NCBI GenBank assembly: GCA_001304875.1
Contig: BBZO01000014.1
Span: forward strand, 1 to 64,000
Direction of reading: 5' to 3'
Length of the DNA stretch: 64,000 nucleotides
DNA from: Clostridia bacterium UC5.1-2E3
GTDB taxonomy: Bacteria > Bacillota > Clostridia > Lachnospirales > Lachnospiraceae
The notes under the pieces were generated by a model, which was given only the letters and a program-made list of their open reading frames with translations, did no database searches and was not told the DNA's origin. A program made the position numbers and the translations under genes. How positions within the stretch are numbered: the stretch's first letter is position 1; each line of letters opens with the position of its first letter. Below are positions 7,269 to 16,676 of the stretch, piece by piece.

Positions 7269-8119
7269 TATGCTTCCTCCATGTTCTTTTCTTCTTTTGA
7301 TTTCAAGGCGAAGGGCCGGAGCTTCGGCTCCAGCACCTTGTACAGCCAGTTGCACAGCGGCAGTCCGATGAAAATGGTCATGTAGATGCCGTCGATTCCG
7401 GAGATTGTCTCGCTGGCGCTGGCCAGGGCGGAGATCTGCTCAGCCATTTCCGTAGATGGCGGTCAGGGACGCGGTGGCGCTGGCCATCATGATGCCGGCT
7501 CCCACGCCCGAGGACATGGCCAGGGCGAAGGATGAAAGACTCCGAGCGCCGCGATGACGGAGACCATGAATCCGAAATAGATGGTTCCCATCATGCCGCC
7601 CACCACGTAGATGGAGAGGCTGCCCCGCGTCTCCGGGGAGTCGGGTCCGTACATGTCGGTGATCAGGGCCAGGTTGGTCTCGCGGTTGATGGAGTGGGTG
7701 GCTCCGATGGCCTCTCTCTTAAGTCCCAAAAGCAGTGCCAGCGGCAGGGACAGGAGAATGGTGCCCAGGTTTCCGAACTCCTGGAGAATCAGGGCCGGTC
7801 CGGCGGAGAGCACGGTCTCTAAGCTGGCGCCGGCGTTGATGCCCAGCTTGGCGATAAAGGGGCAGATGGCCACGATCACCAGCTTGGACGCCGCTTTTAC
7901 CTGTCTGCTCTCGATGATTTTCGTGGCCTGCGGGCCCGAGAGCACGCCCAGGATCAAAGAGTAGAAAATGGGGAACAGGATGAAGCGGCCTGCGCCCAGG
8001 GGAATGTTGATCTGGCCGATGGAGTCGGCGATGAAAATGAAGACAAAGGCCAGGACGTAGATTTTCCACTCCATGCGGAAACGCTCTCCCGGCGATGAGT
8101 ATTGGTACTGCTTTTCCAT
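7268..8119 (-). CDS. DUF3100 domain-containing membrane protein (two frameshifts)
   Basis: This is an integral membrane protein of about 283 residues matching what I know of DUF3100, a family of uncharacterised transporter-like proteins. It has hydrophobic helices throughout, a long loop containing ATHSINRETNLALITDMYGP, and a C-terminal Glu/Lys-rich tail. Two compensating indels (near 7530 and 7450) break the frame; correction gives FALAMSSGVGAGIMMASATA and continues to the stop at 7268-7270. The start follows AGGAGGAAAGAT. It is the first gene of the leftward operon and is divergent from the Crp/Fnr regulator gene. Confidence 0.8.
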
Positions 8120-8217
8120 ATCTTTCCTCCTATGTAACAGGTGTGTCCCGCAGGGGCTGCGGGCACGGATTCATTCGCTTTTGCATTGTAAATCAAACCG
8201 GCGCAGAAAAAAAGGAC

Positions 8218-8255
8218 AAATGTCACTTTTCACAGCATTTTTTTCCATGTATAAT
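8218..8255 (+). promoter_or_regulatory. Promoter and possible operator of the Crp/Fnr gene
   Basis: A -10 TATAAT lies at 8250-8255, with TTCACA (8229-8234) as a possible but close (15 bp) -35. The interrupted palindrome AAATG-N13-CATTT, containing TGT-N8-ACA, overlaps the -35 and is a candidate autoregulatory site. A CCCGCA/TGCGGG hairpin (8147-8163) lies in the leader of the divergent operon. Confidence 0.45.
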
Positions 8256-8274
8256 GTAGAAAGAGGTGAAAAAG

Positions 8275-9086
8275 ATGACGCTTGACGAATTGGTGCGGGA
8301 GGTACCGGAGCTGGAGGAATACCTCCGGAATATGCCGAAGGAGCTGGAAACGCGGCACACCATCCGGGTGTATCCGCCGGGAACCATCATCCATCAGAAG
8401 GATTTTAAGCTGGAATATTTCGGGATCGTGGCCAAGGGAGAGCACCGGGTGATCAATGAGTTCCAGAACGGGAACGTCTACATGATCGAGAAGAATGAGC
8501 CCATCGACTTTATCGGCGAGGTGACGATTCTGGCGGGCATGGAGCGGACCTCGGTGACCATCGAGACGCTGACGGAGACCACGGTGATTTATTTCAGAAG
8601 AAGAGATTTCGAGGACTGGATTGAGAAGGATATCCATTTCCTGCGCCTGGTGGCGGGGAAGGTGGCGCTCAAGCTGTACCGCTCCTCCTACAACCGGGGC
8701 GCCAGGCTGTTCTATCCGCCCCAGTTCATCGTCCTGGATTATGTGTTAAAGTACGCGGCGGCGGAGGGGATCGAGGAGAAACGGCAGATCACCGTGCAGA
8801 AGACCAGGCAGGCTCTCTATGAGGAGTGCGGTGTCACGGTGAAGACCTTAAACCGCACCATCAAGCGGCTGGAGGAGGACGGACTGGTGACTGTGCGCCA
8901 TGGAAGATGACCATGAGCCTGGAGCAGTACCGTCTGGCCAGAAAGCAGGTCCATCACTATGTGGAGTATGACGGGAGAAAGCCGGAAAGACTTGAAAATT
9001 TGCGATCTGCGGATAATATGGTGAAAAGTAAAGCTCCGGGAGAGAGGCTTCAGATGAAACGCCCTCTCCCGGAGCTTCTTATATAA
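8275..9086 (+). CDS. Crp/Fnr family transcriptional regulator (frameshift near 8905)
   Basis: This is a Crp/Fnr-type activator or repressor. The cyclic-nucleotide-binding-like beta-roll (about residues 30-120) precedes a C-terminal winged helix with VTVKTLNRTIKRLEEDGLV. No FNR-like cysteine cluster is visible, so it probably senses a small molecule. The ATG at 8275 has AGAGGTG six bases upstream. As sequenced the frame stops at 8910. Adding one base at the wing (VRHG) extends it through KMTMSLEQYRLARKQ, the usual C-terminus in related clostridial proteins, to a stop at 9086 within the terminator. It is divergent from the DUF3100 operon and is its likely controller. Confidence 0.8.
9031..9080. 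terminator. Strong terminator between convergent crp-like and DAHP synthase genes
   Basis: A perfect 14-bp stem (9031-9044 with 9064-9077) with a 19-base loop is followed by TTCTTATATAA. It is placed to end the regulator transcript and probably the convergent DAHP synthase transcript. Confidence 0.85.
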
Positions 9087-9112
9087 TGTCTTTGCAGCGC
9101 TGATGCCGGTCT

Positions 9113-10144
9113 CTACGCGAGCCCGTCGGCGATCTCGTACAGAAGCCGCTCGGTGTCCGTCCAGCCCAGGCACGGGTCGGTGATGGATTTTCCGTAGCAG
9201 TGCTGGCCTACCGGCTGGTTTCCCGGCTCGATGTAGCTCTCGATCATCACGCCCTTGACCAGCTCCTTGATCTCCGCGGAGTGACGGCGGCTGTGAAGCA
9301 CCTCCTTGGTGATGCGGATCTGCTCCATGTACTGCTTGTTGGAGTTGGAGTGGTTGGCGTCTATGATGCAGGCGGGGTTTTTGAGGCCGCGCTCGCAGTA
9401 GAGCTCGTGGAGGAGCTTTAAATCCTCGTAGTGGTAGTTGGGCAGGCACTGGTCGTGCTTGTTGACCGCGCCGCGCAGGATGGTGTGGGCCAGGGGATTT
9501 CCCTCGGTCTTCACTTCCCAGCCGCGGTAGATGAACTCATGGCCGTGCTGGGCGGCGTGAACCGCGTTCAGCATGACGGAGAGCGTGCCGCTGGTGGGGT
9601 TCTTCATTCCCACGGGCACGTCGATGCCGCTGGACACCAGGCGGTGCTGCTGGTTCTCCACGGAGCGGGCGCCGATGGCGATGTAGGACATCACGTCGTC
9701 TAAGTAGGTCAGATTCTCCGGGTAGAGCATCTCGTCGGCGGTGGTGAGCCCGGTCTCCTCGGTCACGCGGATGTGGAGCTTGCGGATGGCGATGATGCCC
9801 TCGTAGAGGTTGGGCTTCTTCTCCGGATCCGGCTGGTGCACCATGCCCTTGTAGCCGTCGCCGGTGGTGCGGGGCTTGTTGGTGTAGATTCTGGGGATGA
9901 GGATGAGCCTGTCCTTCACCTTTTCCTGTACCTTTGTCAGACGATTCACATAATCACAGACCGAGTCCTCGCGGTCCGCGGAGCAGGGCCCTACGATCAC
10001 CAGGAACTTGTCGCTGTTTCCCGTAAATACGTCGCGGATCTCCTGGTCTCTCTTTGCTTTCAGTGCCGCCAGCTCCGGGGCCAGAGGGAACTGCTCCTTG
10101 ATCTCGTCCGGGGTCGGCAGGATGCTTATATACTCAAATCCCAT
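9113..10144 (-). CDS. aroF: 3-deoxy-7-phosphoheptulonate (DAHP) synthase, class I
   Basis: This enzyme condenses phosphoenolpyruvate and erythrose 4-phosphate in the first step of the shikimate pathway. The 343-residue protein is full length for the AroF/G/H type. It shows the VGPCSADRED phosphate/PEP loop, the PRIYTNKPRTTGDGYKG segment, the Cys-containing VGPC metal site, DANHSN and GVMIESYIEPGNQ. It is monocistronic with its own promoter (TTGCCC, 17 bp, TATAAT on the minus strand) and an AGGAGGAAAAGAT ribosome-binding site. I cannot tell which aromatic amino acid inhibits it, so the gene letter is provisional. Confidence 0.95.
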   Translation of the reverse strand: MGFEYISILPTPDEIKEQFPLAPELAALKAKRDQEIRDVFTGNSDKFLVIVGPCSADREDSVCDYVNRLTKVQEKVKDRLILIPRIYTNKPRTTGDGYKGMVHQPDPEKKPNLYEGIIAIRKLHIRVTEETGLTTADEMLYPENLTYLDDVMSYIAIGARSVENQQHRLVSSGIDVPVGMKNPTSGTLSVMLNAVHAAQHGHEFIYRGWEVKTEGNPLAHTILRGAVNKHDQCLPNYHYEDLKLLHELYCERGLKNPACIIDANHSNSNKQYMEQIRITKEVLHSRRHSAEIKELVKGVMIESYIEPGNQPVGQHCYGKSITDPCLGWTDTERLLYEIADGLA

Positions 10145-10200
10145 ATCTTTTCCTCCTGTATGTAAATATAAACGGAATATTTATTTAAAAATACCTACCC

Positions 10201-10229
10201 ATTATAATATAGAAGTTGAATTTGGGCAA
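10201..10229 (-). promoter_or_regulatory. Promoter of DAHP synthase
   Basis: On the minus strand, -35 TTGCCC (10229-10224) and -10 TATAAT (10206-10201) are separated by 17 bases, about 57 bases upstream of the start codon. Confidence 0.65.
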
Positions 10230-10238
10230 TACGGAAAA

Positions 10239-10267
10239 TTGACCATGTGTTTATTCTGTGGTATGGT
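10239..10267 (+). promoter_or_regulatory. Promoter of the aspartate-dehydrogenase-like gene
   Basis: TTGACC (10239-10244), a 17-base spacer and TATGGT (10262-10267) precede the gene at 10296, back to back with the DAHP synthase promoter. Confidence 0.55.
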
Positions 10268-10295
10268 AGGGGGAGGAAAAAGGAGATGAGAGAAT

Positions 10296-11081
10296 ATGGA
10301 AAAGTTGAGACTGGGCATCATTGGATGCGGATTTCTGGGAAATATCATCGCGAAGGCGTGGAAGGACGGCCTGCTTCCGGAGTATGAGCTGGTGGGCGTG
10401 GTGAGCCGCTCGAAGGAGTCGGCAGAGCAGACGGCCCGGATGGCGGGCTGTGCGGCGTGCGCCGGCGTGAAGGAGCTGCTGGCGCTGAAGCCGGACTATG
10501 TGGCGGAGGCGGCCTCCGTCCAGACGGTCCGCGACCATGCGGAGGAGATCCTGGAGGCAGGGGCCAGCTTTGTGGTGCTCTCCATCGGAGCCTTCGCAGA
10601 CCGGGATTTCTATGAGCGGGTGCGGGGCACGGCACTGCGGACGGGGAGGAAGATTCATATTGCCTCCGGGGCCATCGGCGGCTTCGACGTGCTGCGGACG
10701 GTGTTCCTGATGGGGCAGGGAAGCTCCGGGATCGCCACGAGAAAGGGGCCGGCCTCCTTAAAGGGAACGCCGGTGTTTGAGGAGAGCCTGATGACGGACA
10801 CGGAGGAGAAGGAGGTGTTCTCGGGCTGCGCGAAGGAGGCCATCGGCCTGTTCCCCACCAAGGTGAACGTGGCGGTGGCGGCGTCCCTGGCGACGGCGGG
10901 GCCGGAGCATACGGACGTGAGCATCACCAGCGTGCCGGGATTTGTGGGCGACGATCACAGGATAACGGCGCAGACCGACGGCGTGACGGCCGTGGTGGAC
11001 GTCTATTCCAGCACCAGCGCCATCGCCGGGTGGAGCGTGGTGGCACTGCTGCAGAACCTGGTGTCGCCGGTTATGTTTTGA
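10296..11081 (+). CDS. Aspartate dehydrogenase-like NAD(P)-binding oxidoreductase
   Basis: This 261-residue protein resembles the NadX/DUF108 aspartate dehydrogenase family, which converts aspartate to iminoaspartate with NAD(P). The Rossmann motif is LGIIGCGFLGNIIAKAW. A central YVAEAASVQTVRDHAEEIL stretch and the conserved GAIGGFDVLR segment follow, and the C-terminal domain carries KVNVAVAASLAT. Family proteins feed NAD synthesis or aspartate catabolism. It starts with GGAGG upstream and lies 19 bases before a D-2-hydroxyacid dehydrogenase gene, so the two are probably cotranscribed. That partner argues for amino- or hydroxy-acid metabolism rather than only NAD synthesis. Confidence 0.8.
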   Translation: MEKLRLGIIGCGFLGNIIAKAWKDGLLPEYELVGVVSRSKESAEQTARMAGCAACAGVKELLALKPDYVAEAASVQTVRDHAEEILEAGASFVVLSIGAFADRDFYERVRGTALRTGRKIHIASGAIGGFDVLRTVFLMGQGSSGIATRKGPASLKGTPVFEESLMTDTEEKEVFSGCAKEAIGLFPTKVNVAVAASLATAGPEHTDVSITSVPGFVGDDHRITAQTDGVTAVVDVYSSTSAIAGWSVVALLQNLVSPVMF

Positions 11082-11100
11082 TGGAGACGGAGGAGATTCT

Positions 11101-11995
11101 ATGTTTAGGAAACTTGTTGCGGTGGATCCGGTGAATCTGGTCCCCGAGGCGGAAAAGAAGCTTTATGACTATGCGGAGGAGGTCATTTTATACCAGGATA
11201 TCCCGTCGGACGACGGGGAGATCATCCGCCGGATCGGCGATGCGGACGCGGTGCTGGTCTGCTATACCACGACCATCAGCCGCCACGTGCTGGAACACTG
11301 CCCCAACGTGGTCTACGTGGGCATGTGCTGCAGCCTCTACCAGGAGGAGAGCGCCAACGTGGATATTGCCTACGCCAGGACCAGAGGCATCACGGTGCTG
11401 GGAATCCGCGATTACGGCGACCGCGGCGTGGTGGAGTATGCGCTCCATGAGCTGATCGGATTTCTGCACGGCTACGACGGCCGGGCGCCGTGGAAGGGCC
11501 TGCCCTATGAGATCACGGATCTGAAGGTGGGCATCGTGGGACTGGGAGTCAGCGGCGGCATGGTGGCCGCGGCGCTGCAGTTCATGGGGCGCGGGTCAGC
11601 TACTACAGCCGCAGCCGCAAGCCGGAGTACGAGGAGCGCGGAATCGCCTATCAGCCGCTTCTGGAGCTTCTGCGTGAAAACGAGGTGGTGTTCACCTGCT
11701 TAAACAAAAATGTGCTTCTGCTGGGGCCGGAGGAGTTTGAGGCCCTGGGGGAGAACAAGGCGCTCTTTAACACCTCCATCGGGCCGGCGTTTCGCCCGGA
11801 GGACCTGCGGGCGTGGCTTCAGAAGCCGGGGACATACTTTTTCTGCGACACGTCCGGAGCCATCGGCGATCCGTCGGGAGAGATCGAAGCGTTTGCCAAT
11901 GTGACCTGCCGCGGCGTCTCCGCCGGCCGCACAAACAGTGTTTTGACCTCTTAAGTCAGAAGGTGCTGGCGAATATTGAAACATTTTTATTGTAG
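11101..11995 (+). CDS. D-isomer-specific 2-hydroxyacid dehydrogenase family protein (two frameshifts)
   Basis: This is an NAD-binding oxidoreductase of the phosphoglycerate dehydrogenase/D-lactate dehydrogenase fold, about 298 residues. The pieces are 11101 to about 11598, a middle piece ending near 11935, and a C-terminus ending at TAA 11995. Visible elements are the Rossmann-like VGIVGLGVSGGMVAAALQFMG, VSYYSRSRKPEYEERG in the corrected frame, NTSIGPAF near the catalytic region, and CDTSGAIG. The C-terminus LLSQKVLANIETFL is typical of the family after correction. The usual catalytic Arg-Glu-His set is not clear, so activity is uncertain. It is probably cotranscribed with the preceding dehydrogenase. 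Confidence 0.75.
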
Positions 11996-12018
11996 AACCT
12001 GGCTTCATAAGATATAAT
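11990..12018 (+). promoter_or_regulatory. Promoter of the nusB-recN operon
   Basis: TTGTAG (11990-11995), a 17-base spacer and a perfect TATAAT (12013-12018) lie 32 bases before the nusB start. No terminator separates it from the upstream dehydrogenase gene. Confidence 0.6.
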
Positions 12019-12049
12019 TAAACCATCAGTGGACAGGAGGAACAGGCAT

Positions 12050-12492
12050 ATGACAAGAAGAGAACTGCGGGAGCACTGCTTCAAGATGCTGTTTGGCACC
12101 GCATTCTATCCCATAGAGGAGGCTGACGATCAGATCAGCCACTATTTGAGGCGCCGGACGAGGACGAGCAGCAGGAGGACGGCAGCTACCGCGTGATACA
12201 CAGCGCAGCCTTCGACATCTACGACAGCGACTACGTGCGCGGCAAGGTGGAGAAGATCATCGAGAAGATCCCGGAGCTGGACGAGAGAATCAACGGCGTC
12301 GCCGAGGGCTGGAAGACGAAGCGCATGGGACGTGTGGAGCTGGCGATTTTAAGGCTGGCGCTCTACGAGATCAGCTTCGACGACGACATTCCGGAGAAGG
12401 TCGCCATCAACGAGGCGGTGGAACTGGCCAGGAAGTTTGGCGGGGACGATTCGCCGGCATTTGTAAACGGGATTCTGGCAAAACTGGTGTAG
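12050..12492 (+). CDS. nusB: Transcription antitermination factor NusB (frameshift near 12149)
   Basis: NusB binds boxA RNA with NusE (S10) during rRNA transcription antitermination. The ATG at 12050 has AGGAGG upstream. [15 protein letters not shown] is the typical N-terminus, and the C-terminal half carries [22 protein letters not shown] and [29 protein letters not shown]-type motifs. The frame breaks near 12149 at CTATTTGAGG; one extra T restores [10 protein letters not shown]. Corrected length is 147 residues, normal for the family. It is the first gene of the operon running to recN. Confidence 0.92.
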
Positions 12493-12495
12493 CCG

Positions 12496-13698
12496 ATGGC
12501 AAGCGTATATTCTGTTTCACAGGTCAACACTTATATAAAGAATATGTTTGCCCAGGACTTCGCTCTTAATCGGATACAGGTTAAGGGCGAAGTCTCTAAT
12601 CTGAAATACCACACGTCCGGACATATCTATTTTACGCTGAAGGATGGAGGCAGCGCGCTGGCGGCGGTGATGTTCGCCGGCCGGAGGGCCGCGGGGCTTA
12701 AGTTCCGGATGCAGGAGGGCCAGCAGGTGATCGTGCGCGGCAGCATCGAGGTGTATGAGCGGGACGGAAGGTATCAGCTCTACGCGAAGGAGATCGAGCC
12801 CGACGGCACCGGGGATCTGTACCGCCGGTTTGTGGAGCTGCGGGACCGTCTGGAGGAGATGGGCATGTTCGCTGGCGAGTACAAGCAGCCCATTCCCCGC
12901 TACGCGAGGACGGTGGGAATCGTGACGGCCAGCACCGGGGCGGCTATCCGGGATATCATGAATATCTCGGCCAGGCGCAACCCCTACGTGCAGCTGGTGC
13001 TGTTTCCCGCGCAGGTCCAGGGGGAGGGGGCGGTGCCTTCCATTGTGAAGGGCATCGAGACCCTGGACCGGATGGGGCTGGATGTGATCATCGTGGGACG
13101 CGGCGGCGGATCCATCGAGGATCTGTGGGCGTTCAACGAGGAGGCGGTGGCCAGGGCCATTTTCGCCTGCCGGACGCCGGTTATCTCAGCGGTGGGACAC
13201 GAGACCGACGTGACCATCGCGGACTACGTGGCGGATTTAAGGGCCCCCACCCCGTCCGCGGCGGCGGAGCTGGCAGTGTTCGACTACGCGCAGTTTGAGG
13301 GGCAGGTAAGCTATATAAGAAAGCGGCTTGTGTCGGCCATGGAGCGCCGGCTGGACGGAGCGAGACAGAAAAACGAGCGCTTCCGTCTGCGGCTCAGACT
13401 CCATGATCCGCAGCGCCGGATCAACGAGAACCGGAAGCGGCTGGCCGACATGGAGGAAACGATCATGCGCCGGATGGAGCAGATACTGACGGACCGGAAG
13501 CACCGCCTGGCCCTTTTAAGCGGACGGCTTCACGGACAGTCGCCGCTGCAGAAGCTGAGCCGGGGCTTCGGGTTCGTGACGGATCCGGAGGGAAGGCGGA
13601 TGGTGAGTGTAGAACAGGCAGAACCGGGGCAGCAGATTGAAGTCCGGCTCACGGACGGAAAGCTGCGCGCGCAGGTTACGGGAAAGGAGCGTTTGTGA
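12496..13698 (+). CDS. xseA: Exodeoxyribonuclease VII large subunit
   Basis: This is the catalytic subunit of exonuclease VII, which degrades single-stranded DNA in both directions. At 400 residues it is intact and typical. The N-terminal OB-fold (about 1-100) contains VKGEVSNLKYHTSGHIYFTLKD. The nuclease core holds the VGIVTASTGAAIRDI, IVGRGGGSIEDLWAFNEE and PVISAVGHETDVTIADYVAD motifs. A coiled-coil C-terminal half ends with the family motif LSRGFGFV. It starts 4 bases after nusB and its stop overlaps the xseB start. Confidence 0.97.
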   Translation: MASVYSVSQVNTYIKNMFAQDFALNRIQVKGEVSNLKYHTSGHIYFTLKDGGSALAAVMFAGRRAAGLKFRMQEGQQVIVRGSIEVYERDGRYQLYAKEIEPDGTGDLYRRFVELRDRLEEMGMFAGEYKQPIPRYARTVGIVTASTGAAIRDIMNISARRNPYVQLVLFPAQVQGEGAVPSIVKGIETLDRMGLDVIIVGRGGGSIEDLWAFNEEAVARAIFACRTPVISAVGHETDVTIADYVADLRAPTPSAAAELAVFDYAQFEGQVSYIRKRLVSAMERRLDGARQKNERFRLRLRLHDPQRRINENRKRLADMEETIMRRMEQILTDRKHRLALLSGRLHGQSPLQKLSRGFGFVTDPEGRRMVSVEQAEPGQQIEVRLTDGKLRAQVTGKERL

Positions 13699-13907
13699 TG
13701 GAGCAGGAAAAGACGCCAGGCGTCGAGGAGACCTTCGAGGCTCTGGAGAAAATCATAGAACAGCTGGAAGGCGGAGACAGTTCGCTGGAGGAATCCTTTA
13801 AATATTACGAGACTGGAATGAAACTGGTGAAGCGATGTACGGAACAGATTGACCGTGTAGAAAAACAGATCAGGATACTGGCCGAGGAGGAGATTGAAGA
13901 TGAATAG
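13698..13907 (+). CDS. xseB: Exodeoxyribonuclease VII small subunit
   Basis: The 69-residue helical small subunit coats and regulates the XseA coiled coil. It has the family signature TFEEALEKIIEQLEGG-like sequence (here TFEALEKIIEQLEGGDSSLEE), a LEESFKYYETGMKLVKRC helix and an acidic C-terminus. The ATG at 13698 overlaps the xseA TGA by one base, so translation is coupled. Its end overlaps the ispA start by 8 bases. Confidence 0.95.
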   Translation: MEQEKTPGVEETFEALEKIIEQLEGGDSSLEESFKYYETGMKLVKRCTEQIDRVEKQIRILAEEEIEDE

Positions 13908-14789
13908 CTTTGAGGAAATGTTAAAGACGTATACGACAGAGGTGAACCGGGAGGTGGAGCTGTTTCTTCCCCCCGAGGAGGGCTTCCAGAGCACGGTTGT
14001 GGAGGCCATGAATTACAGCGTTATGGCGGGTGGAAAGAGAATCCGTCCGCTTCTGATGCGTGAGACGTACCGCATGTTCGGCGGAGCCGGCAGGGAGGTG
14101 GAGCCGTTCATGGCGGCCATCGAGATGATACACACCTTCTCCCTGGTGCACGACGACCTGCCCTGTATGGACAACGACCGCACCCGCAGGGGAAAGGAGA
14201 CCACCTGGGTGAAATACGGCGAGGACATGGCGGTGCTGGCGGGAGATGCGCTGCTGGCGTATTCGTTTGAGACGGCCTGCCAGGCCTTTGTCTGCAGCCA
14301 TCACCACGACCGCGTGGGACGCGCCATGCAGATCCTGGCCGAGAAGACCGGTATCTACGGCATGATCGGCGGCAGTCGGTGGATGTGGAGTTTACGGACC
14401 AGCCCCTGGACGAGAAGCATCTGCGCTTTGTGTATAAGCTGAAGACAGGAGCGCTCATCGAGGCGGCCATGATGATCGGCGCCATTCTGGCGGGAGCAGG
14501 TCTCGACGAGCTGTGGAAGGTGGAGCAGATGGCGGCCATGATCGGCCTGGCGTTCCAGATCCAGGATGATGTCCTGGACGTGGTTGGCGACGAGGAGCTG
14601 CTGGGAAAGGATGCCCACAGCGATGAGAAGAACAATAAATTCACCTACGTGACCATCCACGGCCTGGACAAGTCCCGTGTGGACGCGAAGCTGCTGACCG
14701 ACAAGGCCCTGGAGATTCTGGGCACGCTTCCGGGGGAGAAGGGCTTCCTCGAGGAGTTTATAAAATACCTGGTGAACAGGAACCGATAG
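13900..14789 (+). CDS. ispA: Polyprenyl synthetase, farnesyl diphosphate synthase type (frameshift near 14373)
   Basis: This makes farnesyl or geranyl diphosphate from IPP and DMAPP, and sits directly before dxs. It shows GGKRIRPLL, the first aspartate-rich motif DDLPCMDND and the second one [10 protein letters not shown], about 296 residues after correction. The frame breaks near 14373 (pieces 13900-14442 and 14379-14789); one base inserted in GGCGGCAGTC restores GGQSVDVEF. The start lies inside the end of xseB. The aromatic-free residues before the first Asp motif fit a short-chain product. Confidence 0.93.
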
Positions 14790-14803
14790 GAAAGGCGTCT
14801 GCC

Positions 14804-16676
14804 ATGATACTGGAAACGATCAACGGGCCGGAGGACATAAAGCACCTGGACAGGCAGGAGCTGGAGACACTGGCCCAGGAGATACGGGAATTTCTGATTG
14901 ATAAGATCAGCCGCACCGGGGGGCATCTGGCCTCCAATCTGGGCGTGGTGGAGCTGACGATGGCCCTCTATCTGGCGCTGGATATGCCGAGGGACAAGGT
15001 GATCTGGGATGTGGGGCACCAGTCCTACACCCACAAGCTCTTAAGCGGCCGCAGGGACAGCTTTGACTGCCTGCGCCAGCACGGAGGCATGAGCGGGTTC
15101 CCGAAGCGCAAGGAGAGCCCGTTCGACGCCTTTGACACGGGCCACAGCTCCACGTCCATCTCGGCGGGGCTGGGCCTGGCCCAGGGGCGGGACCTCCTGG
15201 GGGAGGACTATACGGTGGTGGCCGTCATCGGGGACGGCGCGCTGACCGGAGGCATGGCCTACGAGGCGCTCAACAATGCGGCCCGGCTAAAGAAGAATTT
15301 TATCATCATATTAAACGACAACGACATGTCCATCTCGGAGAACGTGGGGGAATTTCCACCTACTTAAGCTCCGTGCGCGCCGGCGAGGGCTACAATGACT
15401 TAAAGCGGCATGTGGTCAGCGGTCTCTCCCGGATCCCGAAGGTGGGGGACGGGCTGATTCATAAGATCAGCCGCACGAAGAACAGCATCAAGCAGATTCT
15501 GATTCCGGGCATGTGGTTTGAGAACATGGGAATCACCTACTGGGGTCCCGTGGACGGCCACAATGTCCGTCAGATGACCCATCTCATAAAGGAGGCCCGC
15601 AAGATCGATCACGCGGTACTGATCCACGTGGTGACGAAGAAGGGAAAGGGCTATGCGCCGGCGGAGCAGAACCCGTCCAGGTTCCACGGAGTGGAGCCCT
15701 TCGACGTGGCCACCGGAAAGCCCCTGAGGGAGAAGACGCATCCCGGCTACACGGACGTGTTTTCCCGCACGGTCTGTCACCTGGCAAAGGAGAATCCGCG
15801 GCTGGTGGCCGTGACTGCGGCCATGCCCGACGGCACCGGACTTAAGCGGTTCGGGAAGCTTTACCCGGACCGGTTCTTTGACGTGGGCATCGCGGAGGAG
15901 CATGCGGTGACCTCGGCGGCCGGCATGGCTGCGGCGGGGTTAAAGCCTGTGGTGGCGGTCTACTCCTCGTTTCTTCAGAGGGGCTACGACCAGATCCTGC
16001 ACGATGTCTGTATCCAGAACCTGCCCGTACTGTTCTGCGTGGACCGGGCCGGGCTGGTGGGCAGCGACGGCGAGACCCACCAGGGGATCTTCGATCTGTC
16101 CTACCTGACCTCCATTCCGAACATGAGCGTCATGGCTCCGAAGAATCTCTGGGAGCTCAAGGACATGATCGCGTTCGGGGCGGCCTACGACGGCCCCCTG
16201 GCCATCCGCTATCCCAGGGGAGAGGCCTACCGGGGCTTCAAGGAGTTCCGCGCGCCCATCGTGTACGGGAAGAGCGAGACGCTCTGCGAGGAGGATGAGA
16301 TCGCCATCCTGGCCATCGGAAGCATGGTCAGCACCGGCGACCATGTGAGAAATAAACTGAAGGCACAGGGGCATGGCTGTTCCCTCGTGAATCTGCGGTT
16401 CGCAAAGCCCATCGACACGGAGGTTCTGGACCGCATGGCAGAGAAGCACCGCTTCATCGTCACCATGGAGGAAAATGTGCTCCAGGGCGGTGTGGGTCTG
16501 GCCATCGCCGACTACGTGCGGGGCCGTTATCCAGGGGTGCGTCTGATGCATATTGCCCTTCCCGACGCTTACGTGGAGCACGGAAATGTGTCCCTGCTCA
16601 GGGAGGAGCTGGGAATCGACAGCGGTTCCATTTTAAAGAAGATCAACAGAGAATTTTTGGCGAGGAAAACGGATGA
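14804..16676 (+). CDS. dxs: 1-deoxy-D-xylulose-5-phosphate synthase (two frameshifts)
   Basis: This thiamine-diphosphate enzyme joins pyruvate and glyceraldehyde 3-phosphate, the first step of the MEP isoprenoid pathway. Seen: [27 protein letters not shown], the ThDP motif [39 protein letters not shown] and the transketolase-like C-terminus. Indels near 15357 and 16657 break the frame. With both corrected it ends REFLGEENG at TGA 16674-16676, overlapping the tlyA start, about 624 residues. The uncorrected frame runs 130 bases into tlyA. Clustering with ispA fits isoprenoid supply. Confidence 0.95.

Noticed and set aside
8826-8910. Separate gene for the C-terminal piece after the Crp/Fnr frame
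   Set aside because: The piece continues the regulator after a one-base correction and has no start signals of its own.
14790-14803. Thiamine riboswitch before dxs
   Set aside because: There are only 14 bases between ispA and dxs, leaving no room for an aptamer.
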